NCBI RefSeq assembly: GCF_009865135.1 | Contig: NZ_WWGH01000001.1 | Coordinates: 806,001 to 870,000 of the forward strand | Length of the DNA: 64,000 bases | Direction of reading: 5' to 3' | Source of the DNA: Streptomyces sp. SID8374 | GTDB lineage: Bacteria; Actinomycetota; Actinomycetes; Streptomycetales; Streptomycetaceae | Shown here: piece by piece, positions 29,207 to 39,603 of the stretch | How positions within the stretch are numbered: position 1 is the stretch's first letter | Layout: each line of letters begins with the position of its first letter | Program-made: the position numbers and the translations under genes | The notes under the pieces: generated by a model | The model's database searches: none | What the model was told of the DNA's origin: nothing | The model's input: only the letters and a program-made list of their open reading frames with translations

Positions 29207-30304
29207 ATGACCGGAGAGGATCCAGATCCGCCTGTGGACAGCGAACTGCCGGACATCTACTGCCCGTTCCCCCAGCGGACCAACCCGCACGTCGGGCACA
29301 CACGCGGTCACCTGGCCACCTGGATCAGACAGACGGGCCTGGTGCACCGCGAGTCCGCGATGAACCGCTTCGAACAAGCCGATTTCGGCGCGTTCGTCGG
29401 CATGGTCTACCCGACGGCCGGACCGGAACACCTCGATCTGGTGGCCGACTGGTTCGTCTGGCTCTTCCTCGTCGACGACCAGCTGGACGACGGCCATCTC
29501 GGCCGCTCCCCCGAGCTGGTGCGCGCCGTGGTGGAGCGGATGCGCGCCGTCGTGGACGGCACCGCTCCGGAGCCCCTGCCCGGCGAGGAGCTGCCGGCCG
29601 CCGTGATAGCGCTGATGGACCTGTGGGAACGTACGACGCCGAGCGCGGCGCCCCACTGGCGGACCAGGTTCGCCTGGCATCTGATCACCTACCTCACGAC
29701 GGCCACCACCTGGGAGGCGGGCAACCGCGCGAACGACGTGGTGCCGTCGGAGGAGGTGTACATCGCCAAGCGGCGGCACACCGGGGCCATCCACGTCTGC
29801 ATGGACCTCATAGAGATCGTCACCGGCATCGAGGCCCCGGAGTCGCTCCACAACGACCCCCGGTTCATCACCGCCCTGGAAGCCTCCTGCAACCATGTGT
29901 GCTGGGCCAACGACGTCTACTCCTTCGAGAAGGAGCAGGTGCTCGGCGAGATCCACAACCTCGTCCACCTGGTCCGCCACCACCGGGGGCTGGGCGAGCA
30001 GCAGGCGCTGGACCATGTCGCGGAGCGGCTGGCGCTGGAGACGGAGCGGTTCCTGACCGCCGAGGACGAGCTGCTGGAGATGTATCCGGAGCTGACCGGT
30101 CTGCTGGTGCCCTACCTGGAGGGGATGCGCAGCTGGATGCGGGGGAACCTGGACTGGTCGCGCCAGACCCCGCGCTACAACCCGGCCGACGTGGCGCAGT
30201 ACGAGGAGCCCCAGGAGTATCTGGAGGAGACCGTGCTGGGGATAGCGCCCGACCACGCGGAGGCGGGGGCGCCCTGCGCGGCGGAGGCTCCACGTCAGGG
30301 GTGA
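29207..30304 (+). CDS. class I terpene synthase (probable sesquiterpene cyclase)
   Basis: The enzyme has 365 residues, starting at an ATG at 29207. The metal-binding aspartate motif DDQLDD lies at 90-95 and the NSE triad NDVYSFEKE at 235-243. A likely pyrophosphate-sensing Arg is R189 (KRRH), about 46 residues before the triad, and a C-terminal RY pair sits at R323-Y324. All elements for ionising a prenyl diphosphate are present. Length and motifs fit bacterial sesquiterpene cyclases, but the product cannot be read. No P450, prenyl synthase or other biosynthetic gene adjoins it, and a strong terminator follows at once. Confidence 0.93.
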   Translation: MTGEDPDPPVDSELPDIYCPFPQRTNPHVGHTRGHLATWIRQTGLVHRESAMNRFEQADFGAFVGMVYPTAGPEHLDLVADWFVWLFLVDDQLDDGHLGRSPELVRAVVERMRAVVDGTAPEPLPGEELPAAVIALMDLWERTTPSAAPHWRTRFAWHLITYLTTATTWEAGNRANDVVPSEEVYIAKRRHTGAIHVCMDLIEIVTGIEAPESLHNDPRFITALEASCNHVCWANDVYSFEKEQVLGEIHNLVHLVRHHRGLGEQQALDHVAERLALETERFLTAEDELLEMYPELTGLLVPYLEGMRSWMRGNLDWSRQTPRYNPADVAQYEEPQEYLEETVLGIAPDHAEAGAPCAAEAPRQG

Positions 30305-30310
30305 GGTGGT

Positions 30311-30356
30311 ACGTGAGGAGGCCGGGCACTCCTGAGGGTGCCCGGCCTCCTCACGT
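30311..30356. terminator. 19-bp perfect hairpin between convergent genes
   Basis: Arms ACGTGAGGAGGCCGGGCAC (30311-30329) and its exact complement (30338-30356) enclose an 8-nt loop. The hairpin fills the 57-nt gap between the terpene synthase and the SorC-type gene, and should stop transcription from both sides. Confidence 0.92.
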
Positions 30357-30361
30357 CGGCT

Positions 30362-31387
30362 TCACTCGCCGTCCGGGTCCGCCCGCTCCAGCGCCGGGCG
30401 CACACCGGCCGCCGACTCGGTGAGCAGGTAGTCGGCGGCGGCGGTGTCCGTCACCAGGCTGGTGACCAGACCCGAGCGCAGTACGGCCCCGATCGCCGCG
30501 GCCTTGCGCAGCCCGCCCGCGATCGCCACCACCTCGGGGATCCGGCGCAGCCGGTCCGCCTCCACGGTGATGCAGCGCTCGCCCAGGTCGCGGCCGACTC
30601 TGCGGCCGTCGGAGTCGAAGAGGTGCGCGGACATCTCGGCGGCCACACCGAGGGAGGCGTAGTGGGCACGCTCCTCGTCGGAGAGCATGTCGTGGACCGT
30701 GGAGATGCCCGGCTCCCAGGAGCCGATGGAGACCGCGGCGACCGTCACCTTGTCGAAGTATTCGAAGGCGCGGGCGATGCCCGTCTGCTCGCGCAGCGCG
30801 GCGGCCGTGGCCGGGTCGGGCAGCAGCATCGGGGCGTAGATGGGGTGGGCCTCGCCGCCGGAGACCTGGGCGGCCCGGCGGACCGCCTCGACGGAGCCGC
30901 GCTCGGCAGTGCCCGCGTCGTAGACCCCGGTCAGCTGGACGACCGTGCAGGGCGGCAGCCGGTCCAGCGCAGCGGCCATGTGGATGGTGGAGCGGCCCCA
31001 GGCCAGGCCGAGCACATCGCCCTCGGCCACCAGCTCGCCCAGCAGGTCGGCCGCGACCTCGCCCAGGTTCTCCGGGTCGGGGGCGTCCTCCTGCTCCTCG
31101 GCCGGGGACTCGACGACGACCGCGTGGCGCAGCCCGTAGCGGGCCCGGAGCGCGTCGGAGCGTTCGGCGTCCAGCTCGGCCGGCACCCGGATCTCGATCC
31201 GTACGAGATCACGCTCCAGGGCCGTCTCCAGGACCCGGGCCACCTTGAAGCGGCTCACGCCGAACTCCTCGGCGATCTGGATCTTGGACTTGCCCTCCAG
31301 GTAGAACCGGCGGGCCATGGCCGCCGCCTGCACCAGCTCCGCGGGTCCCATCCGCATGGCTGACCGACCCGCCGAGATGCCAGACAC
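30362..31387 (-). CDS. SorC/DeoR-type sugar-binding transcriptional regulator
   Basis: The protein has 341 residues. A GTG at 31387 is chosen because TGAGGAG lies 6 nt upstream. A longer start at 31411 lacks such a site. The HTH is at about 20-60 (LEGKSKIQIAEEFGVSRFKVARVL). The rest is a SorC effector domain (DVLGLAWGRSTIHMAAAL, VVAIAGGLRKAAAIGAVL) that binds sugar phosphates. The next gene downstream of the regulator is separated by the strong terminator. Upstream, in the same direction, is rpe, so control of pentose metabolism is possible. Confidence 0.9.
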   Translation of the reverse strand: MSGISAGRSAMRMGPAELVQAAAMARRFYLEGKSKIQIAEEFGVSRFKVARVLETALERDLVRIEIRVPAELDAERSDALRARYGLRHAVVVESPAEEQEDAPDPENLGEVAADLLGELVAEGDVLGLAWGRSTIHMAAALDRLPPCTVVQLTGVYDAGTAERGSVEAVRRAAQVSGGEAHPIYAPMLLPDPATAAALREQTGIARAFEYFDKVTVAAVSIGSWEPGISTVHDMLSDEERAHYASLGVAAEMSAHLFDSDGRRVGRDLGERCITVEADRLRRIPEVVAIAGGLRKAAAIGAVLRSGLVTSLVTDTAAADYLLTESAAGVRPALERADPDGE

Positions 31388-31489
31388 CGCGATCTCCTCA
31401 CTGCTGTTCACACGCCCGATACGCCTTCATCCTGTCAGATCCGGCGATCCTTGATCGGCCCCGTCGGGCCGCGTTCATCTGCCCTTTGT

Positions 31490-32173
31490 TCAGTGGCCGC
31501 ATGCCCAGGGCGCGGCGGCCGTGACCGCCTCCGCCTGGGCCCGCAGACCCCGCACCGCCGCCGCCGGGTCCTCGGCCCCGTAGACCGCGGAACCCGCCAC
31601 GAAGACATCGGCGCCCGCCTCCGCGCAGCGTTCGATCGTGGTGGCGGAGACCCCGCCGTCGACCTGGAGCCAGAGGTCGAGGCCGTGCTTGCCGATCAGC
31701 TCCCGGGTGCGGCGGATCTTCGGCAGCATGATGTCCAGGAAGGCCTGGCCGCCGAAGCCCGGCTCCACCGTCATGATCAGGAGCATGTCGAGTTCGGGGA
31801 GGAGGTCCTCGTACGGCTCGATCGGCGTCGCGGGCTTGAGCGCCATGGACGCCCGCGCCCCCTTCGCCCGGATCTCCCGCGCGAGGCGCACCGGCGCCGC
31901 CGCGGCCTCCACATGGAAGGTGACCGAACCGGCGCCCGCCTCCACGTACTGGGGGGCCCAGCGGTCCGGGTCCTCGATCATGAGGTGGCAGTCCAGCGGG
32001 GTGTCCGTGGCCTTGCCGAGCGCCTCGACGACCGGCACGCCGAGGGTCAGGTTGGGCACGAAGTGGTTGTCCATCACGTCGACGTGGAGCCAGTCCGCGC
32101 CTTCGACGGCCTTCGCCTCCTCGGCGAGACGTGCGAAATCGGCGGACAGGATGCTGGGGTTGATCTGCGCCAT
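31490..32173 (-). CDS. rpe: ribulose-phosphate 3-epimerase
   Basis: Rpe interconverts ribulose 5-phosphate and xylulose 5-phosphate in the pentose phosphate pathway. The product has 227 residues from the ATG at 32173 ([13 protein letters not shown]). The TIM-barrel metal and catalytic motifs are intact: [31 protein letters not shown] and WLQVDGGV. The SorC-type regulator gene lies 102 nt downstream. Upstream is a 148-nt, relatively A/T-rich gap that should hold its promoter, with a GCGCA/TGCGC dyad but no clear -35/-10. Confidence 0.97.
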   Translation of the reverse strand: MAQINPSILSADFARLAEEAKAVEGADWLHVDVMDNHFVPNLTLGVPVVEALGKATDTPLDCHLMIEDPDRWAPQYVEAGAGSVTFHVEAAAAPVRLAREIRAKGARASMALKPATPIEPYEDLLPELDMLLIMTVEPGFGGQAFLDIMLPKIRRTRELIGKHGLDLWLQVDGGVSATTIERCAEAGADVFVAGSAVYGAEDPAAAVRGLRAQAEAVTAAAPWACGH

Positions 32174-32321
32174 GACCCAAGCCTGCCACGTTCCGGGCCG
32201 GTTGCTCGCCTCGGCCGTCGCCAAAGGCTCACCCGGCCATCACAGTTCGCACATTCTGCGCATTTTGCCTGCGCTTTACTGTTCCTTTGCCATCCGGGAG
32301 GCCCCTCTGACGGGGCGATAT

Positions 32322-33755
32322 TCAGCCGGTCCGGCGCAGCAGAGCGAGATACATGGCGTCCGTCCCGTGCAGGTGCGGCCACAGCTGGACGTCGGGTCCG
32401 TCCCCCAGCGCGGGCACCCCGGGCATCAGCGGCCGGGCGTCGACCCACTCGGCCTCCACCGGCTCCCCGCCGCGCCCCTTCAGCACGTCCTCGACGACCA
32501 CCCGGGTCTCGGCGAGATGCGGCGAGCAGGTCGCGTAGCCGACGACGCCACCGACCCGTACGGCCTTCAACGCCTCGCGCAGCAGGCCGCGTTGGAGCGG
32601 GGCGAAGCTCTCCAGGTCCTCGGCGCGACGCCGCCAGCGGGCCTCGGGGCGGCGGCGCAGCGCCCCCAGACCGGAGCACGGGACGTCCATCAGGATGCGG
32701 TCGAAGGTGCCGGGCCGCCACGGCGGACGGGTGCCGTCGGCGGTGACCACCTGGTACGGGCCCGGGTTCCCGGCGAGCGCCCGCTCCACCAGCCGGGCGC
32801 GGTGCGGCTGCTTCTCGGCGGCCAGCAGGGTCGCGCCCCGGTCGGCGGCGAGGGCGGCCAGCAGGGCGGCCTTCCCACCGGGGCCCGCGCAGCCGTCCAG
32901 CCAGCGGGTGTCCCGGCCCTCCACGGGGGCGGCGGCGAGCGCGGCGGCCACCAGCTGGCTGCCCTCGTCCTGGACGCCCGCCCGGCCCTCCTGGACCGCC
33001 GTGAGCGCACCGGGCTCGCCGCCCTCGGCCATCCGTACGGCATACGGCGACCAGCGGCCCGGCAGCGAGTTGTCCTCGCCGAGCGCCTTGACCAGCTCGT
33101 CGGTGGTGGAGCGGCCGGGCCGGGCCACCAGCGTCACCTCGGGCCGCTCGTTGTCGGCCTCCAGCAGGTCCTCGATCCCGGCACGCCCGCCGCCAAGCGC
33201 GTCCCAGAGCGCCGAGACGATCCAGCGCGGGTGCGAGTGGACGATGGAGAGGTGGTCCTCGGCGTCCTCCTCGTAGGAGGGCGCGACCTTCTCCACCCAG
33301 CCGTCCAGGTCGTGCGCGGTGACCTTGCGCAGCACCGCGTTGACGAACTTCGCCCGCCCCTCGCCCAGCACCACCCGGGCCAGCTCCACACTGGCGGAGA
33401 CGGCCGCGTGGGTGGGGATGCGGGTGCCCAGCAGCTGGTGGACGCCCATGTTCAGTACGTCGAGGACCGGCGGGTCGACCTCGCGGAGCGGCCGGTCGAT
33501 GCAGGCCGCCACGATCGCGTCGTACGTGCCCTGGCGGCGCAGCGTCCCGTAGACCAGCTCGGTCGCCAGCGCCGCGTCCCGCCCGTCGAAGTCGCCCTTG
33601 GCGCGGGCCTTCTTCAGCAGCGGGGGCAGCACGAGGTTGGCGTACGCGTCCCGCTCGTCGACGGCCCGCAGCGCCTCGAAGGCGAGGAACCGGACGGGGT
33701 CCTTCTGGGGGCGGCGGTGGGGCTTGGCGGGACGGCGACGCGGCTGGTCGTTCAC
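32322..33755 (-). CDS. rsmB: 16S rRNA cytosine-5 methyltransferase RsmB
   Basis: The protein has 477 residues, starting at a GTG at 33755 with GGAG 9 nt upstream. The N-terminal NusB-like RNA-binding domain (about 20-150) is followed by a Rossmann methyltransferase. Its motifs DVPCSGLGALRRRPEARW (motif IV) and YATCSPH (motif VI) hold the two Cys typical of m5C enzymes. The family member RsmB methylates C967 of 16S rRNA. It follows fmt by 105 nt, as in many bacteria. Confidence 0.93.
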   Translation of the reverse strand: MNDQPRRRPAKPHRRPQKDPVRFLAFEALRAVDERDAYANLVLPPLLKKARAKGDFDGRDAALATELVYGTLRRQGTYDAIVAACIDRPLREVDPPVLDVLNMGVHQLLGTRIPTHAAVSASVELARVVLGEGRAKFVNAVLRKVTAHDLDGWVEKVAPSYEEDAEDHLSIVHSHPRWIVSALWDALGGGRAGIEDLLEADNERPEVTLVARPGRSTTDELVKALGEDNSLPGRWSPYAVRMAEGGEPGALTAVQEGRAGVQDEGSQLVAAALAAAPVEGRDTRWLDGCAGPGGKAALLAALAADRGATLLAAEKQPHRARLVERALAGNPGPYQVVTADGTRPPWRPGTFDRILMDVPCSGLGALRRRPEARWRRRAEDLESFAPLQRGLLREALKAVRVGGVVGYATCSPHLAETRVVVEDVLKGRGGEPVEAEWVDARPLMPGVPALGDGPDVQLWPHLHGTDAMYLALLRRTG

Positions 33756-33820
33756 GTGAAAGGTGCTCCGCAGATGGTGAGAGGGCGAACCCTCCCAGCG
33801 TACGTCGCCGCCCCCGGCCC

Positions 33821-33859
33821 CTCGTACGAGAGGTTCTCCGGGCTTCTCGTACGGGAGGT
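33821..33859. repeat. two copies of CTCGTACGRGAGGT
   Basis: CTCGTACGAGAGGT (33821-33834) and CTCGTACGGGAGGT (33846-33859) are repeated 25 bp apart just past the fmt stop. The first contains a 10-bp palindrome. The function is unknown. It resembles other short degenerate repeats in gaps of this window. Confidence 0.6.
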
Positions 33860-33860
33860 G

Positions 33861-34793
33861 CTACAGCCCCAGCAGCTCGCCGTGGGCGATGCGGACGCCG
33901 CGCGCCCAGTCGGCGGCCTTCATCGGCTTCTTGCCCTGCGGCTGGACCCAGAGCAGTTCGACGGCGTGCGAGCCGGTGCCCACGTACACGTTGTTCTTCG
34001 CCGCCGCCAGCTCGCCGGGCGCCAGGTCGGTGCGGTCCAGGACGGGCGTCGCCTGGACGAGCTTGAGCCGCTCGCCCCGGAACAGGGTCCAGGCGCCGGG
34101 CGCGGGGGTGCAGCCGCGCACCACGCGGTCGACGCGCAGGGCGGGGGCCGACCAGTCGACCTGGGCGTCCTCCACGGTGATCTTCGGGGCCAGGGTGACG
34201 CCCTCGTGCGGCTGCGGGACCGCGTGCAGGGTGCCGTCCTCGATGCCGTCCATGGTGGCCGCGAGGAGCCCGGCACCGGCGAAGGCCAGCCGGGTCAGCA
34301 GGTCGCCGCTGGTGTCGGTGGGGCGGATCTCCTCGGTGAGGACCCCGTAGACCGGGCCGGAGTCCAGCCCCTCCTCGATCAGGAAGGTCGAGGCGCCGGT
34401 CACCTCGTCCCCGGCCATCACGGAGTGCTGCACGGGCGCCGCGCCACGCCAGGCGGGCAGCAGCGAGAAGTGCAGGTTGACCCAGCCGCGGGCGGGAACG
34501 TCCAGGGCCACCTTGGGGAGCAGCGCCCCGTAGGCGACGACCGGGCAGCAGTCCGGGGCGATCTCCCGCAGCCGGGCCAGGAACTCCTCGTCCCGGGGCT
34601 TCACCGGCTTGAGGACCTCGATCCCGGCCTCCGCCGCCCGCTCGGCCACCGGACTGGCCACCAGCCGGCGGCCGCGCCCGGCGGGGGCGTCGGGCCGGGT
34701 CACGACGGCGGCCACCTCGTGGCGGTCGGAGGCGATCAGGGCGTCCAGGGCGGGGACGGCGACCTCGGGGGTGCCGGCGAAGACGAGCTTCAT
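33861..34793 (-). CDS. fmt: methionyl-tRNA formyltransferase
   Basis: Fmt formylates initiator Met-tRNA. The product has 310 residues from the ATG at 34793 ([16 protein letters not shown]), the canonical start. The frame is open upstream only through low-complexity DNA. Catalytic and folate-site motifs are intact: [17 protein letters not shown], with the Asn/His pair, and SGPVYG. The C-terminal OB-like tRNA-binding domain (about 210-310) is complete. It starts the fmt-rsmB unit. Confidence 0.96.
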   Translation of the reverse strand: MKLVFAGTPEVAVPALDALIASDRHEVAAVVTRPDAPAGRGRRLVASPVAERAAEAGIEVLKPVKPRDEEFLARLREIAPDCCPVVAYGALLPKVALDVPARGWVNLHFSLLPAWRGAAPVQHSVMAGDEVTGASTFLIEEGLDSGPVYGVLTEEIRPTDTSGDLLTRLAFAGAGLLAATMDGIEDGTLHAVPQPHEGVTLAPKITVEDAQVDWSAPALRVDRVVRGCTPAPGAWTLFRGERLKLVQATPVLDRTDLAPGELAAAKNNVYVGTGSHAVELLWVQPQGKKPMKAADWARGVRIAHGELLGL

Positions 34794-34799
34794 GGGTGG

Positions 34800-35045
34800 C
34801 TGACTGCCTCTCGGGCTTCTCGGACTCTCGGGCCCCGCGGAGTTCTCGGATGCTGCGGGGCGCTCGGGCTCTGCGGGATTCTCGGGCTCTGCGGGGCCAG
34901 GACGTACGGTGACGAGCAGCACACCAGTCTAGGGGGTGGCCTCCAGGGCGCACGGCGGGCTCAGCCGCTTCCGCCCGCCCGGCGATCAGGGGGCTCAGCC
35001 GCCACGGCCCGTCCGGTGACCGGGGGGCTCAGCCGCTACGACCAG
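34800..35045. repeat. low-complexity intergenic repeats
   Basis: The first block (about 34805-34905) has several degenerate copies of CTCGGGCTCTGCGGG. The second (about 34955-35040) has three copies of a unit with GGGGCTCAGCCGC. The full 34794-35213 gap lies between the divergent fmt and HTH-protein genes and holds no gene I can support. Confidence 0.55.
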
Positions 35046-35114
35046 CGGGCGTTCAGGGGGCGCACGTGCGCCGCGCACGCCCCGTGCATATGCACATACG
35101 CCCCGATGGCGTGA

Positions 35115-35783
<669 letters not shown>

Positions 35784-35854
35784 CCACGAAGCCGTACGTA
35801 CGTCACCGGAGCGGCGGTCTCCCCGGCCCGCCGCCCCTCTCTACCTCAGGGCTC

Positions 35855-38020
35855 TCACCCGATGTCCGGCGGATCGATCCTGATCCGCACCTGGTCTCCC
35901 CCGCCCTTGGCCGTACGCGCCGCCTGCGCCGTCTTGAGCGCGCCCGCGAGCGCCGCCCCGCGCCCGGGCACCACCCGGATCAGCATGCGCTCCCAGCTCT
36001 CGCCGGGGGGCGCGTCCGACGGTCTGCGCGGGCGCCCCGGCTCCGCCGACGGGACCGGCACCGGCCCCAGCAGCTCGGCCTCCGGCGGCAGTTCGGCAGC
36101 TGCGAGAAAGGAAGCCAGGGCCTCCGCCGGGCCTGTCACCGACGCCATCCGGGAGACCGGCGGGAAGCGCAGCTCGGCCCGGTCCGCCAGCTCACGGCGG
36201 GCGAAACCGGCCGGGTCCCAGCGGACCAGTGCCTGCACCGGGCGCAGCGTCGGCTCGGCGACGATCACCACCGTGCCGCCCTCCTCCTGCCCGCGTACGA
36301 GTGCGCCCGCCGCCGTCCACCGGCGCAGCGCCTCCTCCCCCGCCCGCAGGTCGGGCCGGCCGAGCATCGCCCAGCCGTCCAGGAGCAGCGCCGCCGCGTA
36401 GCCGCCCTCGGCGACGGGTTCGGCGCCGGGTGTGGAGACGACCAGCGCCGGGGCGGCCGGGACCGCGTCCAGGATGTGGTCGCGCCCCGAGGTGCGGACG
36501 GGCACGGTGGGGAAGGCGCGGCCCAGCTCCTCGGCGGTGCGACGGGCGCCGACGATCTGGGCGCGCAGCCGGTTCGAGCCGCACTCCGCGCACTGCCAGG
36601 CGCGCTCGGCCTGCCCGCACCAGGCGCAGTTCAGATCCTGCTGGTCCGGCGCCTCCAGGGGCCCGGCACAGTGGCGGCAGCGGGCGGGGGTGCGGCAGCG
36701 CTCGCAGGCGAGGCGGGGCGCGTAACCCCTCCGGGGCACCTGGACGAGCACCGGGCCGCTGCGCAGGCCGTCGCGCACGGTCTGCCAGGCGAGGCTGGGC
36801 AGCCGGGCCGAGCGGGCGGCGCCGTCCCGGGCCAGCTCGCCGTCGCCGACCGTACGGATGAGGGGCGCGGCCCGCCGCAGCTGCTCCCGGTCCGCGAGCA
36901 GGGGCAGCGCCCAGCCGCTCTCCACGAGCTGGGCGGCCTCGACCGTGCAACTGGTCCCGCCGAGCAGGAAGGCGCACCGGCCCTGGGCGGCCCGCAGCTC
37001 CAGGACCTCGCGGACGTGCGGGAAGGGGGCGTTGGTGTCGCTGTGGCTGGAGTCCCCGTCGTCCCAGACGGCGACCAGGCCGAGGTCGCGGACGGGGGCG
37101 AACATGGCGGCGCGGGTCCCGACGACCGCTCGAACCGAGCCCCGGCGCACCGCGAGCCACTGGCGGTAGCGCTTCTCGGGGCCGGATTCGGCGGTGAGCA
37201 GGGCGTGCCTGCCCGCACCGAGCGCCTCGGTCAGGGCGGCGTCGATCCGTGCGGCGACCCGCCCGTCCGGGACGACGACGAGCGCGCCGCGCCCCGAGGA
37301 GAGCGTGGCGGCGACGGCGCGGGCGATCTCGGCGGGCCAGTGCGGTCCGGGCAGCGCCGTCCAGACCGCCCGGGGCGCACCGCCCTCGGCCAGGGCGCGG
37401 AGGAAGGCGGGGCCCTGTCCGTACCGCTCCCAGGTGCCCGGCTCCGGGGGCGGGGGCGGAGGCAGCGGCTCCGGGGAGGGCTTGGACTCGGCGCGGCCGT
37501 TGCGGGGCGGGACGGCGAGCTGGAGGACATCGGCGAGGCTGCCCGCGTACCGGTCGGCCACCGCGCGGGAGAGGGCGAGCAGCTCGGGCCCGAGGACCGG
37601 CTCCGGGGAGACGACATAGGCGAGGGCGGCCAGCGTGCCCTGGTAGTCGGAGTCGGCGCGGCGCTCCACGATGAACCCGTCGATCAGACCGCCGCCCTCG
37701 CGCCGTCCGCCCTGCACGTTGTGGCGCCCGGCCCCGAACCGCACCCGTACGCGAACGCCCGGCTGGGCGTCGGCGTCCAGCTCCTCGGGGACCGCGTAGT
37801 CGAAGAACTGGTCGAGGTGGAGGACCCCCTTGTTGACCAGCACCCGGGCCACGGGCAGCTCCTTGGCCAGCGGGGCGCCGCGCCAGGTGCGCGGCTTGGC
37901 GCGCGGCACCTTGGCCTGGCGCACGGTCTCCCGGATCAGCGCAAGCTGCTCCGGCGCCCCGGCACCGGGCTCGGGCGCCCCCGCACCGGGCTCGGCGGAC
38001 TGCTCGTTCTCGCTGCTCAC
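35855..38020 (-). CDS. priA: PriA-like primosomal protein lacking Walker A
   Basis: The protein has 721 residues from a GTG at 38020 (AGGA 8 nt upstream). The frame continues a little further to a TTG. The N-terminal DNA-binding domain (LDQFFDYAVPEEL, GVRVRVRFG) and the eight-Cys zinc region (CERCRTPARCRHC ... CAWC ... CAEC) are present. Where E. coli PriA has GVTGSGKT this protein reads ALPGPHWP, and the DEEH box is DDGDSSH. ATPase activity is therefore unlikely. Actinobacterial PriA proteins share this loss. It probably loads the replisome or binds forks without helicase action. It follows metK, with a strong terminator between. Confidence 0.9.
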   Translation of the reverse strand: MSSENEQSAEPGAGAPEPGAGAPEQLALIRETVRQAKVPRAKPRTWRGAPLAKELPVARVLVNKGVLHLDQFFDYAVPEELDADAQPGVRVRVRFGAGRHNVQGGRREGGGLIDGFIVERRADSDYQGTLAALAYVVSPEPVLGPELLALSRAVADRYAGSLADVLQLAVPPRNGRAESKPSPEPLPPPPPPEPGTWERYGQGPAFLRALAEGGAPRAVWTALPGPHWPAEIARAVAATLSSGRGALVVVPDGRVAARIDAALTEALGAGRHALLTAESGPEKRYRQWLAVRRGSVRAVVGTRAAMFAPVRDLGLVAVWDDGDSSHSDTNAPFPHVREVLELRAAQGRCAFLLGGTSCTVEAAQLVESGWALPLLADREQLRRAAPLIRTVGDGELARDGAARSARLPSLAWQTVRDGLRSGPVLVQVPRRGYAPRLACERCRTPARCRHCAGPLEAPDQQDLNCAWCGQAERAWQCAECGSNRLRAQIVGARRTAEELGRAFPTVPVRTSGRDHILDAVPAAPALVVSTPGAEPVAEGGYAAALLLDGWAMLGRPDLRAGEEALRRWTAAGALVRGQEEGGTVVIVAEPTLRPVQALVRWDPAGFARRELADRAELRFPPVSRMASVTGPAEALASFLAAAELPPEAELLGPVPVPSAEPGRPRRPSDAPPGESWERMLIRVVPGRGAALAGALKTAQAARTAKGGGDQVRIRIDPPDIG

Positions 38021-38086
38021 AGCCAAATTCCTACCAGACGGCACTGACAGCCCGGACCGCACCGACAAAGGCGGCCGGGCGCAGAG

Positions 38087-38128
38087 CAGCGGGACCCGGC
38101 CACCGCGTTCGGTGGCCGGGTCCCGCTG
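38087..38128 (-). terminator. 19-bp perfect hairpin after metK
   Basis: Arms CAGCGGGACCCGGCCACCG (38087-38105) and its exact complement (38110-38128) enclose the loop CGTT. It lies 32 nt past the metK stop and ends metK transcription before priA. Confidence 0.92.
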
Positions 38129-38159
38129 TCATGAGCTGTGCGGTGCTGCTTCGGTGCTG

Positions 38160-39368
38160 CTAGAGACCGGCGGCCGCGCGGAGGGCGTCCACGCGGTCGG
38201 TGCGCTCCCAGGTGAAGTCGGGGAGCTCGCGGCCGAAGTGCCCGTACGCGGCGGTCTGGGCGTAGATCGGGCGGAGCAGGTCGAGGTCACGGATGATCGC
38301 GGCCGGGCGGAGGTCGAAGACCTCACCGATCGCGTTCTCGATCTTCTCCGTGTCGATGGCGGCGGTGCCGAAGGTCTCGACGAAGAGACCGACCGGCTCG
38401 GCCTTGCCGATCGCGTAGGCGACCTGGACCTCGCAGCGGGTGGCGAGGCCGGCGGCCACCACGTTCTTGGCGACCCAGCGCATCGCGTACGCCGCCGAGC
38501 GGTCGACCTTGGACGGGTCCTTGCCCGAGAAGGCGCCGCCACCGTGGCGGGCCATGCCGCCGTAGGTGTCGATGATGATCTTGCGGCCGGTGAGGCCGGC
38601 GTCGCCCATCGGGCCGCCGATCTCGAAGCGGCCGGTCGGGTTCACCAGGAGGCGGTAGCCGTCGGTGTCCAGCTTGATGCCGTCCTCGACGAGCTGCGTG
38701 AGCACGTGCTCCACGACGAACTCGCGGATGTCGGGCGCGAGCAGCGAGTCCAGGTCGATGTCGCTGGCGTGCTGCGAGGAGACGACCACGGTGTCCAGGC
38801 GGACCGCCTTGTCACCGTCGTACTCGATGGTGACCTGGGTCTTGCCGTCGGGGCGGAGGTAGGGGATGGTCCCGTTCTTCCGCACTTCGGACAGCCGCCG
38901 CGAGAGGCGGTGCGCGATGTGGATCGGGAGCGGCATGAGCTCGGGGGTCTCGTCGCAGGCGTACCCGAACATCAGGCCCTGGTCGCCCGCGCCCTGCTTG
39001 TCGAGTTCGTCCTCATCGCCCTCGACCCGCTTCTCGTACGCGGTGTCGACGCCCTGCGCGATGTCCGGCGACTGCGCGCCGATGGAGACCGAGACGCCAC
39101 AGGAGGCACCGTCGAAGCCCTTTTTGGAGGAGTCGTAGCCGATCTCCAGCACCTTGTTGCGCACGAGGTTGGGGATGTCGGCGTAGGCCTTGGTCGTGAC
39201 CTCGCCCGCGACATGCACCAGACCGGTGGTGATCAAGGTCTCGACGGCGACGCGCGAAGCGGGGTCGTCGCGCAGGAGCGCGTCGAGGATCGTGTCGCTG
39301 ATCTGGTCAGCGATCTTGTCGGGGTGACCCTCGGTGACAGATTCCGAGGTGAAGAGACGGCGGGACAC
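38160..39368 (-). CDS. metK: S-adenosylmethionine synthetase
   Basis: MetK makes SAM from methionine and ATP. The product has 402 residues. A GTG at 39368 is chosen for the upstream AGGGAG and the canonical start [17 protein letters not shown]. The motifs [17 protein letters not shown] and [16 protein letters not shown] are intact. A 235-nt gap lies between metK and the upstream coaBC. It holds a weak CCACCG/CGGTGG hairpin (39539-39557) but no SAM riboswitch that I recognise. In Streptomyces SAM supply also affects antibiotic production. Confidence 0.97.
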   Translation of the reverse strand: MSRRLFTSESVTEGHPDKIADQISDTILDALLRDDPASRVAVETLITTGLVHVAGEVTTKAYADIPNLVRNKVLEIGYDSSKKGFDGASCGVSVSIGAQSPDIAQGVDTAYEKRVEGDEDELDKQGAGDQGLMFGYACDETPELMPLPIHIAHRLSRRLSEVRKNGTIPYLRPDGKTQVTIEYDGDKAVRLDTVVVSSQHASDIDLDSLLAPDIREFVVEHVLTQLVEDGIKLDTDGYRLLVNPTGRFEIGGPMGDAGLTGRKIIIDTYGGMARHGGGAFSGKDPSKVDRSAAYAMRWVAKNVVAAGLATRCEVQVAYAIGKAEPVGLFVETFGTAAIDTEKIENAIGEVFDLRPAAIIRDLDLLRPIYAQTAAYGHFGRELPDFTWERTDRVDALRAAAGL

Positions 39369-39603
39369 ATCGCTCCCTGGGGTTGCAGCGGCTGCTGGCT
39401 GATCATGGGTGGCACGCCCGAGAGCTGCGCTCGGCACGTACCGTCGACCAGTTTATCGGTCACGTCCGGCGGCCGGGGCATGCGTCTCGCCCTTTGGAGC
39501 GCGACAGCCCGTGACACACCGGACACCTGAAGGATAATCCACCGCCACGAACGGTGGTTTCGCCCCGTTATGAACCACTCTGGCTCACCCGGGGGGTTGA
39601 TTG

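Noticed and set aside
39369..39603. SAM riboswitch upstream of metK
   Set aside because: I looked for the conserved cores of known SAM classes and saw only a small CCACCG hairpin.
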